A DNA stretch of 64,000 nucleotides, taken from assembly GCA_032388755.1 (NCBI GenBank), contig CP135593.1, positions 1,054,001 to 1,118,000 of the forward strand, given 5' to 3'. The position numbers and the translations under genes are program-made. The notes under the pieces were generated by a model. That model was not told where the DNA came from, did not search any database, and saw only the letters and a program-made list of their open reading frames with translations. Shown in pieces: positions 52,590-60,447 of this stretch (position 1 is its first letter; each line of letters opens with the position of its first letter). The stretch is from Neisseria sp. DTU_2020_1000833_1_SI_GRL_NUU_006. Its GTDB lineage: Bacteria > Pseudomonadota > Gammaproteobacteria > Burkholderiales > Neisseriaceae.

Positions 52590-52834
52590 TGGAAAACGGA
52601 AACTTAAATACCGATGAGCTGGAAGTTTTAAGAATTGCCGCACGCGATTCCTTCTACATCCATGCTCAAGTCGAAAACGCCAACCGCAAATTGGAAACTG
52701 CTCTTCGCGTTTGGGAAAAAGTGAAAGAAGGAGAAAAAGAAGCTATACGCAATCGAAAAAAAGCCTTTATTTATTACTGCGTCGGGGCAGTTTGGTTTTC
52801 TCTTTCGTTGATTTTATCTTTTTTTGACTTTTAA
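52589..52834 (+). CDS. Small phage protein with C-terminal membrane helix
   Basis: 81 residues. A coiled-coil-like charged region (HAQVENANRKLETALRVWEKVKEGEKEA) is followed by a C-terminal hydrophobic segment (AVWFSLSLILSFF). A GTG 3 bp upstream is possible. Overlaps the gam stop by 1 bp. Function unknown. Confidence 0.6.
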   Translation: MENGNLNTDELEVLRIAARDSFYIHAQVENANRKLETALRVWEKVKEGEKEAIRNRKKAFIYYCVGAVWFSLSLILSFFDF

Positions 52835-52843
52835 AGCTTGATT

Positions 52844-52892
52844 AAAAACCGTCTGAAATGGGGTTTAAAACCTGTTTCAGACGGCCTTTTTT
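52844..52892 (+). terminator. Terminator of the early operon, with GCCGTCTGAA-type stem
   Basis: AAAAACCGTCTGAAAT and GTTTCAGACGGCCTTTTTT pair. The stem carries GCCGTCTGAA, the meningococcal/gonococcal DUS core, rather than the local AGGTCGTCTGAA. Confidence 0.8.
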
Positions 52893-53001
52893 GTGTCTGT
52901 CAGTTTCGCAAAAAAAAAAACAGTGGCTTGCTACAACATATAGTATTTTATCTGTATAATATGCGTTAATTAATCAATATATTGTGTTTTATGGGTTCAA
53001 G

Positions 53002-53436
53002 ATGCGCCGTGCGTTGATTGCGAAAATCAAGATTGCTCAAAAGGAGCTGGGCTTGGACGACGATACCTATCGCGCGGTGTTGGAGCGTGTGACGGGCAAG
53101 CGGTCGTGTGCGGATATGGATGTTTCTGAACTTGAGTATGTTGTCGCTGATATGCGGTCGCACGGATTTAAGCCTAAAGCAAAAGGTAATCCGCATGGCA
53201 AACCGCATCTTCGTCGGACATCATCGGCAGCAATGTTGGACAAAGTCGAAGCCCTGCTGACCGTCGGCGGCAAACATTGGAACTACGCGCATGCGATGGC
53301 GCGGCGGATGTTTGGTAAGGATAAGGTCGAATATTTAGACGATACGCAGCTACATAAACTGGTTGCTGCGTTGCAGATTGCGGCTAACAGGAAAACGGAA
53401 AAAGCGAGTGGGGATGATGGAGTTCGAAAAAGTTGA
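53002..53436 (+). CDS. gemA: GemA-family phage regulator
   Basis: 144-residue protein of the GemA/DUF1018 family, named for Mu's regulator of host gene expression and gyrase. RRALIAKIKIAQKELGLDDDTYRAVLERVTGKRSC is the family signature; the C-terminus is HWNYAHAMARRMFGKDKVEYL. A GTG 18 bp upstream is possible, but the ATG at 53002 is preferred. Overlaps mor by 23 bp. Confidence 0.88.
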   Translation: MRRALIAKIKIAQKELGLDDDTYRAVLERVTGKRSCADMDVSELEYVVADMRSHGFKPKAKGNPHGKPHLRRTSSAAMLDKVEALLTVGGKHWNYAHAMARRMFGKDKVEYLDDTQLHKLVAALQIAANRKTEKASGDDGVRKS

Positions 53437-53845
53437 ACATTTATTGCCGGATACCGTGTTGGACATTGTGGATGTCATCGGACTGGCGGCGACGGAACAG
53501 CTGGTCAAGGCGATTGGCGGGGCGCGGTTTAAATTTGGCAAGGGTAAGGTGGACACCGAGCGTTTGGCAATTTTGGTCGAAGCCATCGGCGAAGTGAAAA
53601 CGCATGAGCTGTTGCGGGTATATGGTGGCGAGGAATTGTATGTGCCACGTTGCGGCAAGGCGTTAATACAGTTGAGAAACCATAGGTTTTATCAGGAGTT
53701 TGTCAAACTGCGCGATGTTGATAAGGAGAGCGGGCTTATGGCGATGACGAAGCTATGCCCTAAATACGGTATCTCTTCGCGCACGGGATATACAATTATC
53801 AATGAGATGAGCAGACCTGCGGCACGGCAGGCGGCTTTATTTTAG
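53414..53845 (+). CDS. mor: Mor-family transcription activator
   Basis: 143-residue middle-operon regulator. The C-terminal half has an HTH (LCPKYGISSRTGYTIINEM), and the N-terminal dimerisation region LPDTVLDIVDVIGLAATEQLVKAIGG is Mor-like. The start is ambiguous between 53414 and 53417; the frame from 53363 lies inside gemA. It would activate the late genes that follow the terminator at 53869. Confidence 0.88.
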   Translation: MMEFEKVEHLLPDTVLDIVDVIGLAATEQLVKAIGGARFKFGKGKVDTERLAILVEAIGEVKTHELLRVYGGEELYVPRCGKALIQLRNHRFYQEFVKLRDVDKESGLMAMTKLCPKYGISSRTGYTIINEMSRPAARQAALF

Positions 53846-53868
53846 GCAGTGATGTGTGACCAGGCTTT

Positions 53869-53898
53869 GGCCGTCTGTATTCAGACGGTCTTTTTTTT
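53869..53898 (+). terminator. Terminator of the gemA-mor operon
   Basis: GGCCGTCTG, TAT, TCAGACGGTC and a run of eight T residues. Confidence 0.85.
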
Positions 53899-53986
53899 GG
53901 TCTGTCGGGGTTGAAACATCTACCGTTCAGGACGATGGGTTAAAGACGGTTTAATGGGGTTTTAAAACTATCCATTTGAGGTATGT

Positions 53987-54493
53987 ATGGCTCAACAAAA
54001 AGAACTCCCTTGGGTGGCTGAAGCGCGAAAGTATATCGGCCTCGCTGAAGTCCCCGGTAAAAACCACAATCCAATGATTTTAAACTGGCTGCACGGGTTG
54101 AAGGCTTGGTGGAAAGATGACGAGACGTCGTGGTGCGGCGTGTTCGTCGCTCATTGCCTGCGAATCGGCAATCGAGACATCCCGAAGGATTGGATGCGCG
54201 CCAAAGAATATGCCTTTGCCGGTAAACGCCTGTCAAAACCTGCTTATGGCTGCCTAGTGGTGTTTACGCGCCAAGGCGGCGGTCATGTTGGGTTTGTTGT
54301 AGGCAAGGACAAGGCAGGCAATCTGTTGGTTTTGGGCGGCAACCAAGGCAACCGCGTCAGCATCGCGGCATTTCCGGAATCCCGAGTGGCTGCGTATGTA
54401 TGGCCGTCTGTCGGCGGTGCGCCTCTTGACCCCGCTCCGGAGCGTTACAACCTGCCATTGGGCGGTGCGGCAATGAGCAGGAGCGAGGCATGA
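53987..54493 (+). CDS. TIGR02594-family endolysin
   Basis: 168-residue CHAP/NlpC-type peptidase that degrades peptidoglycan. Catalytic residues: Cys50 in TSWCGVFV and His99 in QGGGHVGFV. The N-terminus PWVAEARKYIGLAEVPGKNHNP is diagnostic of TIGR02594. First gene of the lysis cassette. No signal peptide, so it needs a holin. Overlaps the next gene by 4 bp. Confidence 0.9.
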   Translation: MAQQKELPWVAEARKYIGLAEVPGKNHNPMILNWLHGLKAWWKDDETSWCGVFVAHCLRIGNRDIPKDWMRAKEYAFAGKRLSKPAYGCLVVFTRQGGGHVGFVVGKDKAGNLLVLGGNQGNRVSIAAFPESRVAAYVWPSVGGAPLDPAPERYNLPLGGAAMSRSEA

Positions 54494-54663
54494 AAAAGTC
54501 TTTGATTGCTCTGGCATTGGCGGCATTGAAACCGCAGGTGCCTGAATTTGAGATTAAACCTGCCCGCATGGGCAATTTAAAACAACACCCGAGCCTGCGC
54601 TTGGGTAAGTCGGGCGTGGCGGCTGCCAAACGCGCGGCGCGTAAACGCAAGAACCGTCGTTAA
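54490..54663 (+). CDS. Small basic phage protein
   Basis: 57 codons. N-terminus MKKSLIALALAALKP could be a weak membrane segment; the C-terminus is strongly basic (KRAARKRKNRR). ATGA overlap with the endolysin. Similar small genes are found in the lysis cassettes of neisserial Mu-like phages. Confidence 0.55.
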   Translation: MKKSLIALALAALKPQVPEFEIKPARMGNLKQHPSLRLGKSGVAAAKRAARKRKNRR

Positions 54664-54665
54664 TC

Positions 54666-54830
54666 ATGGGACAGGTTGAGTTTTACGAAAAGATGATTGA
54701 GCAATGGTCGCGAAAAAGCCGCGAGGCAAGCGAACGGGCGGACTTGCCTGCATTTGAATTTGCGGAGAGCGAACTTGCCAATTATCGGGAAATGCTGAAA
54801 CGGCATCTGCAAAACGGGAGTGTGAAATAA
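54666..54830 (+). CDS. Small phage protein
   Basis: 54 codons, helical and charged (MGQVEFYEKMIEQWSRKSREASERAD...). Starts 2 bp after the previous stop and ends 2 bp before the next gene. Function unknown. Confidence 0.55.
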   Translation: MGQVEFYEKMIEQWSRKSREASERADLPAFEFAESELANYREMLKRHLQNGSVK

Positions 54831-54832
54831 AT

Positions 54833-55066
54833 ATGCGGATTTTCGACATTTTTAAAAACCCTGCGACAGGCAATGTGTCGCACTCGAAGCTGTGGGCAAA
54901 TATCGCCTGCGCGGCAGGGACGGTTAAGTTCGTCATGTTGCCCGACCCGTCGGCAGAAATTTGGGGGGTGTATCTTGGCATTGTTGGCGGCTATGCCGTG
55001 GCACGCTCTTTGGTAAGCGTGAAGCGACAGGAGGTCGAGAATGACGCTCAAACTGTTGACGAATAA
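54833..55066 (+). CDS. Holin-like small membrane protein (DUF2644-like)
   Basis: 77 residues with two hydrophobic segments (SKLWANIACAAGTVKFVML and AEIWGVYLGIVGGYAVARSL). Position between endolysin and spanin genes fits a holin; the sequence resembles DUF2644 proteins of Mu-like phages. Overlaps the spanin gene by 26 bp. Confidence 0.65.
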   Translation: MRIFDIFKNPATGNVSHSKLWANIACAAGTVKFVMLPDPSAEIWGVYLGIVGGYAVARSLVSVKRQEVENDAQTVDE

Positions 55067-55457
55067 ATGGGTGCTGAGTGGCTTGGCTGCCTTTTTGGCA
55101 CTGATTTTGGCGGCATCGTATCAGCAAGGCTACAAGACGGCATACCAAAAACAGCAGGCAGTCATCGACAAGATGGAAAAAGACAAGGCGGAGGCCTTGA
55201 GGCTGTCGTCCCAAGCATACGCCCGTGAGCTGGAGCAAGCCCGCGAGGAAGCAAAACAATCTGAAGCCAAGGCGCACGCCGTCGGTGTGGCTTTGGCGCA
55301 AAAACAGGCGGAAGTCAGTCGTCTGAAAACGGAAAACAAAAAGGAAATCGAAAATGCGCTTACTCAAGACCGCCAAAAAGCAGGCGGCGGTTGTATTGAC
55401 GGCCTTGGCTATCACAGCCTGCGCCTCTACACCCGCGCCCTCGGCTACGGAAATTAA
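55041..55457 (+). CDS. Inner-membrane spanin (Rz-like)
   Basis: 138-residue type II membrane protein: one N-terminal helix (residues 9-26, VLSGLAAFLALILAASYQ) and a long periplasmic coiled coil (MEKDKAEALRLSSQAYARELEQAREEAKQSEAKA). The overlapping gene encodes a lipoprotein, as in embedded Rz/Rz1 pairs that fuse inner and outer membranes during lysis. Confidence 0.82.
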   Translation: MTLKLLTNKWVLSGLAAFLALILAASYQQGYKTAYQKQQAVIDKMEKDKAEALRLSSQAYARELEQAREEAKQSEAKAHAVGVALAQKQAEVSRLKTENKKEIENALTQDRQKAGGGCIDGLGYHSLRLYTRALGYGN

Positions 55458-55674
55458 GATTGTCGAAAAGGCGGTCATGCCGACACCGCCCGCTGCGTTG
55501 ATGGTTGCGCCGGTGCGCCCGAATCCGCCGAAAGACGGCAAGACGGCAACGCTGCTCGAACACGCCGCTGAGTTTGGCGGCTATGTTTCGGAACTGAAAA
55601 ACCAAAATCAGGCTTGGCGCGATTGGGTCAACAGTCAACTCAAAATTGACAGTCCGTCGGAGGTCGCAAAATGA
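55354..55674 (+). CDS. Outer-membrane lipoprotein spanin (Rz1-like)
   Basis: 106 residues with lipoprotein signal ending ALAITAC (lipobox, Cys near residue 23), then a Pro-rich mature region (PTPPAALMVAPVRPNPP). Its 5' part is embedded in the i-spanin gene in another frame. Overlaps the next gene by 4 bp. Confidence 0.82.
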   Translation: MRLLKTAKKQAAVVLTALAITACASTPAPSATEIKIVEKAVMPTPPAALMVAPVRPNPPKDGKTATLLEHAAEFGGYVSELKNQNQAWRDWVNSQLKIDSPSEVAK

Positions 55675-55997
55675 CCTATCAAGAGTTGGTGCAGCGCGTG
55701 ATTGCCTGCCGCCATGCCGATTTGGAGTTGGGCTTGAGCAGAGCAAGAGAGCAAAAGCCGTTTGTCGAACATGTGTCCTCGTTGTTGGATAAGGCGGGGA
55801 TTGAGTACGCAGTGCGTATGGATAAGGATTTTCAGACGACCTTTTGTGTGGAATTTGACGGTAACGCGGAGGCGGCTGTCTATTCTGCGGTGTCGCCTTA
55901 TTACCTGATTTTTTCAGGGGGTGGCGAATTCGAGGTGGCAAGTCGTCATCCTGACGGCTACTCCGTCCGTATCGTATTCGGCGATGTGCCGGTTTAA
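55671..55997 (+). CDS. Hypothetical phage protein
   Basis: 108 residues (MTYQELVQRVIACRHADLELG...). A DUS-derived stretch encodes DFQTTF. No motif recognised. It follows Rz1 by ATGA overlap. Confidence 0.6.
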   Translation: MTYQELVQRVIACRHADLELGLSRAREQKPFVEHVSSLLDKAGIEYAVRMDKDFQTTFCVEFDGNAEAAVYSAVSPYYLIFSGGGEFEVASRHPDGYSVRIVFGDVPV

Positions 55998-56008
55998 AGG
56001 GGTTTTAA

Positions 56009-56275
56009 ATGGACTTTGAATTTGGTTTTAAAACCCTGTGGCCGATTGCGACTGCCGCGTTTTGGTTTTGGGTCAACGGCATTTCAGGCCGTCTGAAAGA
56101 GGCGGATAAGCGCATTGAAGGCCTGAAAGAAGAGCTACACGAAGTCAAGCTCTCTTATCACACCAAGCAGGACGCCCAAGCCGACAGAAAAAATATCGCG
56201 GCATCTTTGGAGCGAATCGAAAACAAACTTGAAAAAATGAATGAAAAATTAGACAGGAAAGCGGACAAATCATGA
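56009..56275 (+). CDS. DUF2730-like phage membrane protein
   Basis: 88 residues: N-terminal membrane helix (FKTLWPIATAAFWFWVNGI), then a long coiled coil ending KLDRKADKS. Matches the layout of DUF2730 proteins in Mu-like phages. Overlaps the next gene by 4 bp. Confidence 0.65.
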   Translation: MDFEFGFKTLWPIATAAFWFWVNGISGRLKEADKRIEGLKEELHEVKLSYHTKQDAQADRKNIAASLERIENKLEKMNEKLDRKADKS

Positions 56276-56469
56276 GCGACCCGATTTTAGAAGCCTTGGC
56301 GCGGATTGAAAACAAGACTGATCAAACTCTGAAAAATCAGAAGGAAATGCAGGCGGAAATTGCACAAATCCGCCAAGACACAAAACGCACGGCCATTACA
56401 TTCGGCGCAATCGGCGGCAGTGTGATTACGGTCGGTTGGGAATTGATTAAAGCGAAAATGGGACTGTAA
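56272..56469 (+). CDS. Small coiled-coil membrane protein (XhlA-like layout)
   Basis: 65 residues: helical N-terminus (ILEALARIENKTDQTLKNQKEMQAEIAQI) and C-terminal membrane segment (ITFGAIGGSVITVGWELI). Mirrors the preceding protein with the membrane helix at the other end. Function unknown. Confidence 0.6.
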   Translation: MSDPILEALARIENKTDQTLKNQKEMQAEIAQIRQDTKRTAITFGAIGGSVITVGWELIKAKMGL

Positions 56470-56471
56470 TT

Positions 56472-56978
56472 ATGGCTCACCCGCAGGAAATCCGTGAAAA
56501 GTTACGCCGGCTCTATGTGAGCGGCGAGCAAACTTTGGAAACGGCGGCCTTGATGTGCGAAATCCCGCAGGCCACTGCGCGTGCGTGGAAACGTGCGGAT
56601 AAGGAAAAAGGCGACGACTGGGACAAGATGCGCGCCGCCTACACTTTGGCCGGCGGCGGTATCGAGGACTTGAGCCGTGCGATGTTAGCCGGTTTTATGG
56701 TGCAGTACAACAGCACGATGACGATGCTGCAGGATTCGAGTACCGAAGATTTGCCGCCATCGGACCGTGCGAAGCTGTTGGCCAGCTTGGCTGATGCGTT
56801 TACCAAAACCGTATCCGCCAATGCGCGCGTGATGCCGGAAACGTCAAAACTGGCGACGGCTTTGGAATTGATTGAGTTCTTGATGGCGTTTGTGCAAGAA
56901 AAACACCCCAAACATTTGCCTGCCTTTGTGGAGGTATTGGAGCCGTTTGGGGTGGAAGTGGAGAAGAAGTTTGGTTAG
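56472..56978 (+). CDS. DUF1804 protein, probable small terminase subunit
   Basis: 168-residue protein corresponding to Mu gp27. The N-terminal HTH (LRRLYVSGEQTLETAALMCEIPQATARAWKRADKEKGDDW) is the family signature and would bind phage packaging DNA. Stop is TAG. The large terminase gene follows after an opposite-strand insertion. Confidence 0.85.
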   Translation: MAHPQEIREKLRRLYVSGEQTLETAALMCEIPQATARAWKRADKEKGDDWDKMRAAYTLAGGGIEDLSRAMLAGFMVQYNSTMTMLQDSSTEDLPPSDRAKLLASLADAFTKTVSANARVMPETSKLATALELIEFLMAFVQEKHPKHLPAFVEVLEPFGVEVEKKFG

Positions 56979-57256
56979 TTGGGTGCTTTTACTGAAGTAT
57001 AAGCATTATAAATTGGTACATATTTAGCTCTTCCTTCTTGGACAAGCTCGATAGCGCAATTTTCGATATCTAAATAGCCTGCACTTATGCCTAGGTTGTG
57101 AAGAATTTTAGGCTGCATATTAGCTACATCGATACCACAAAATGGATAATGTAAAGATTCATTTATTTTGATACGATTTTCTTTCTCAAACTCATAGTAG
57201 GCTTCAATCACCTGATAAATAATGTCTTTTAATGTTTCCGGCATTTTAATATCCAT
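56975..57256 (-). CDS. Moron-like gene on the opposite strand between terminase genes
   Basis: 93-residue protein (MDIKMPETLKDIIYQVIEAYYEFEKEN...). AT-rich relative to its neighbours. Its ATG at 57256 abuts the terminase ATG in a CATATG palindrome, so starts are back to back; a start at 57244 is also possible. It overlaps the DUF1804 stop by 4 bp. No motif recognised. Opposite strand, different composition and position between two head genes suggest an acquired lysogeny or exclusion gene. Confidence 0.6.
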   Translation of the reverse strand: MDIKMPETLKDIIYQVIEAYYEFEKENRIKINESLHYPFCGIDVANMQPKILHNLGISAGYLDIENCAIELVQEGRAKYVPIYNAYTSVKAPN

Positions 57257-58879
57257 ATGAAAACTAAAGAATTCCTCAAATCCCTTGCCGAACTGGCCGC
57301 TAGCCTGCGCCAAGTCATCGAAGCGGAAGTGGACGGCTTCGATGCGTCGCCCAAGGCTATTGCTGCACGCCGTGCCAAGGTGTTTGACCCGGTAGGCGGT
57401 TACGAATATTTCGTGAATACCTACTTCCCTCATTATATCCGCTCGCCTGAGAAATCCGAACTGCATGCGTTTTTATTCAGCCGGCTGCCGGAGATTATTC
57501 GCTCCCCTAAAGGGGAAAATGAGGCGGTGGGCGCGCCGCGCGGCGAAGGTAAATCGACGCAGGTTACCCAGCTGTTTACGTTGTGGTGTATCGTGACCGG
57601 TCAAAAACATTATGCCGTTATTGTGATGGACAGTATCGACCAGGCATACCCAATGCTCGAAGCCATCAAGGCGGAATTGGAATTTAATCCGCGCCTGAAA
57701 ACCGACTTCCCGGAAGTATGCGGACAAGGCCGTGTATGGCAGGCCGGTACGATTGTGACGACTAATGACGTTAAAGTCCAAGTGGCCGGCAGCGGTAAAA
57801 AGCTGCGCGGTTTGCGTCACGGCCCTTACCGTCCTGATCTAACTGTTTTGGACGATATCGAGAATGACGAGCAAGTCCGAAATCCCGAACAACGCGACAA
57901 ACTCAATGCGTGGCTGACTAAGACTGTATTGCCTCTGGGCGGGGTCGGCCAGAAATACGATGTGATTTATATCGGCACGATTTTGCATTACGACAGTGTG
58001 TTGAACCGAACCCTGAATAACCCGTTTTGGCACGGTATTAAGTTTAAGGCGATGAAACGCTGGCCCGACCGCATGGATTTGTGGGACAGATGGGAGGAAC
58101 TTTTCCGAAACGACGGCGAGACGGTGGCCGAGGCGTTTTATCTCGCCAACAAAGACGAGATGGAGCGCGGCGCGCAAACAAGCTGGGCGGCTCGCGGCGT
58201 GTTGGCGTTGATGAAAATCCGCGCCCGTGACGGTCATGCGACATTTGACAGCGAGTATCAAAACGACCCGGTCAGCGGAGAAGATGCGCCGTTTGCGAAA
58301 TCTATGAAATTCTGGACAGACCTGCCGTCCGATTTGGTGTATTTCGGTGCGCTTGACCCGTCACTCGGAAAGGCAGGGGCGAGTCGTGACCCGTCCGCGA
58401 TTATCATTGGCGGTTATCAACGTGAAACCGGCAAACTGTATGTCGTTGAGGCTCAGATTAAAAAACGTCTCCCTGATTTGATTATTGAGGACGTTATTCG
58501 ATTGCACCGTCAATATCGTTGCAAACTGTGGTTTGTCGAGACGGTTCAGTTTCAGGAGTTTTTGAAAGACGAGCTGGTCAAGCGCAGCGCGGCGCGTGGA
58601 ATACCTGTCCCGGCGCGGGCGGTCAAGCCGGTATCGGACAAACTTTTGCGGATTGAGACTTTGCAGCCGCACATGGCAAACGGTTTGATTCTGTTGAATG
58701 AGAGCCAACAGACGCTGATACAGCAGTTCCGCCATTTTCCAAAGGCTGATCATGATGATGGTCCTGATGCCGTGCATATGCTCTGGTCGGGGGCGGTGGC
58801 GAATTGTGTGCCGATAGAATGGCAAAGTCCTACCGATAACGATTTTGATGGCGAGATAAAAAGTAAATGGAGCCGATAA
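57257..58879 (+). CDS. Phage terminase large subunit (Mu gp28-like)
   Basis: 540-residue packaging motor. Walker A-like GAPRGEGKST is near residue 92 and an acidic Walker B LTVLDDIEND near 195. The C-terminal nuclease domain has GALDPSLG and the late DDGPDAVHMLW. Overlaps the portal gene start by 1 bp. No clear ribosome-binding site is visible before the ATG because the moron gene abuts. Confidence 0.9.
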   Translation: MKTKEFLKSLAELAASLRQVIEAEVDGFDASPKAIAARRAKVFDPVGGYEYFVNTYFPHYIRSPEKSELHAFLFSRLPEIIRSPKGENEAVGAPRGEGKSTQVTQLFTLWCIVTGQKHYAVIVMDSIDQAYPMLEAIKAELEFNPRLKTDFPEVCGQGRVWQAGTIVTTNDVKVQVAGSGKKLRGLRHGPYRPDLTVLDDIENDEQVRNPEQRDKLNAWLTKTVLPLGGVGQKYDVIYIGTILHYDSVLNRTLNNPFWHGIKFKAMKRWPDRMDLWDRWEELFRNDGETVAEAFYLANKDEMERGAQTSWAARGVLALMKIRARDGHATFDSEYQNDPVSGEDAPFAKSMKFWTDLPSDLVYFGALDPSLGKAGASRDPSAIIIGGYQRETGKLYVVEAQIKKRLPDLIIEDVIRLHRQYRCKLWFVETVQFQEFLKDELVKRSAARGIPVPARAVKPVSDKLLRIETLQPHMANGLILLNESQQTLIQQFRHFPKADHDDGPDAVHMLWSGAVANCVPIEWQSPTDNDFDGEIKSKWSR

Positions 58880-60447
58880 TGGCAAAAAAGGACAATAAAA
58901 CTAAAATCCAAAAGCCCGAAGCTGCATTGCAGACGGACGTGGCTCAAATCACGGCGACCGGTCGAGTAATTGCTGAGCATCCGTCCAATTTTATTACGCC
59001 TCAAAAAATGCGCGCCCTCTTTGAGGACGCGGAAAGCGGCGACATCCGCGCCCAACACGAGCTTTTCGTGGACATTGAGGAGCGCGACAGCGACATCGCG
59101 GCAAATATGGGTACGCGCAAACGCGCGCTGCTGACGCTCAACTGGCGCGTCGCCCCGCCGCGAAATGCGACGCCCCAAGAAGAAAAGCTGTCCGACCAAG
59201 CTTATGAGATGCTGGACGGACTGCCTACCCTCGAAGACCTGATTATGGATTTGATGGACGCGGTCGGACACGGCTTTTCCGCGCTAGAGGTCGAGTGGGT
59301 ATTTTCAGACGGCCTTTACCTACCCCGAAACTTTGTCCACCGCCCGCAAAGCTGGTTCAAATGGGACAAAGACGACGGGCTGCTGCTGCGTACCCGCGAA
59401 AATCCGGAAGGCGAATCGTTGTGGCCGCTGGGCTGGGTCGTTCATACCCAAAAATCGCGCAGCGTCCAGCAGGCGCGTAACGGGCTTTTTCGCACGCTTG
59501 CCTGGCTGTATATGTTCAAACACTACGCCGTTCACGATTTTGCCGAGTTTTTAGAGCTGTACGGCATGCCCATCCGTATCGGCAAATACGGCGCGGGCGC
59601 AACCAAAGAGGAAAAAAACACCCTGCTTCGGGCGGTGGCGGAAATCGGCCACAACGCGGCGGGCATCATGCCCGAAGGTATGGAAATCGAGCTTCACAAC
59701 GCGGCAAGCGGTACGACGGCAACCAGTAATCCGTTTTTGCAGATGGCGGACTGGTGCGAAAAATCGGCGGCACGGCTGATTTTGGGGCAAACGCTGACCA
59801 GCGGCGCGGACGGAAAATCCAGCACCAACGCGCTGGGCAATATCCACAACGAGGTACGCCGCGATTTGCTGGTGTCGGATGCAAAACAGGTGGCGCAAAC
59901 CATCACAAGTCAAATCATCGGACCGTTCCTGCAAATCAACTATCCCAATGCCGACCCAAACCGCGTGCCGAAATTTGAATTTGACACGCGCGAGCCGGAA
60001 GACATCGCGGTTTTTGCCGACGCTATCCCGAAACTGGTGGATGTCGGCGTACAAATCCCCGAAAGCTGGGTGCGCGACAAATTGGTAATTCCAGATGTGT
60101 AGGAGGGTGAGGCTGTGTTGGCGCGGCAGGTATCGGACAATCCGGTAAACAGAACCGCATTGGCGGCTTTATCCGCCCACGCCGTACCATCTAAGGCTAC
60201 GGGCAGGCATCAGGAAATATTGGACAGCGTATTGGATGACGCGCTGGTTGAACCCGATTTCAATTCGCAGCTCAACCCGATGGTGCGTCAGGCGGTTGCC
60301 GCACTTAATGCCTGCAACAGCTACGAGGAGGCAGATGCCGCACTGAATGCGCTTTATCCGAATTTGGACAACGCGAAACTGCGTACCTATATGCAGCAGG
60401 CCTTGTTTATCAGCGATATTTTGGGACAAGACCATGCCCGCGCCTGA
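58879..60447 (+). pseudogene. DUF935 portal protein (Mu gp29-like) interrupted by TAG
   Basis: Portal through which DNA is packaged. The ATG at 58879 has a GGAG ribosome-binding site. The frame stops at TAG 60100-60102 after 407 codons (KLVIPDV), but continues in the same frame as EGEAVLARQVSDNPVNRTALAAL... to TGA 60445-60447, giving about 522 codons, the size I expect for DUF935. CAG to TAG is the simplest cause. Downstream expression could begin at TTG/GTG near 60112. Truncation would remove the C-terminal about 115 residues. Confidence 0.85.
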
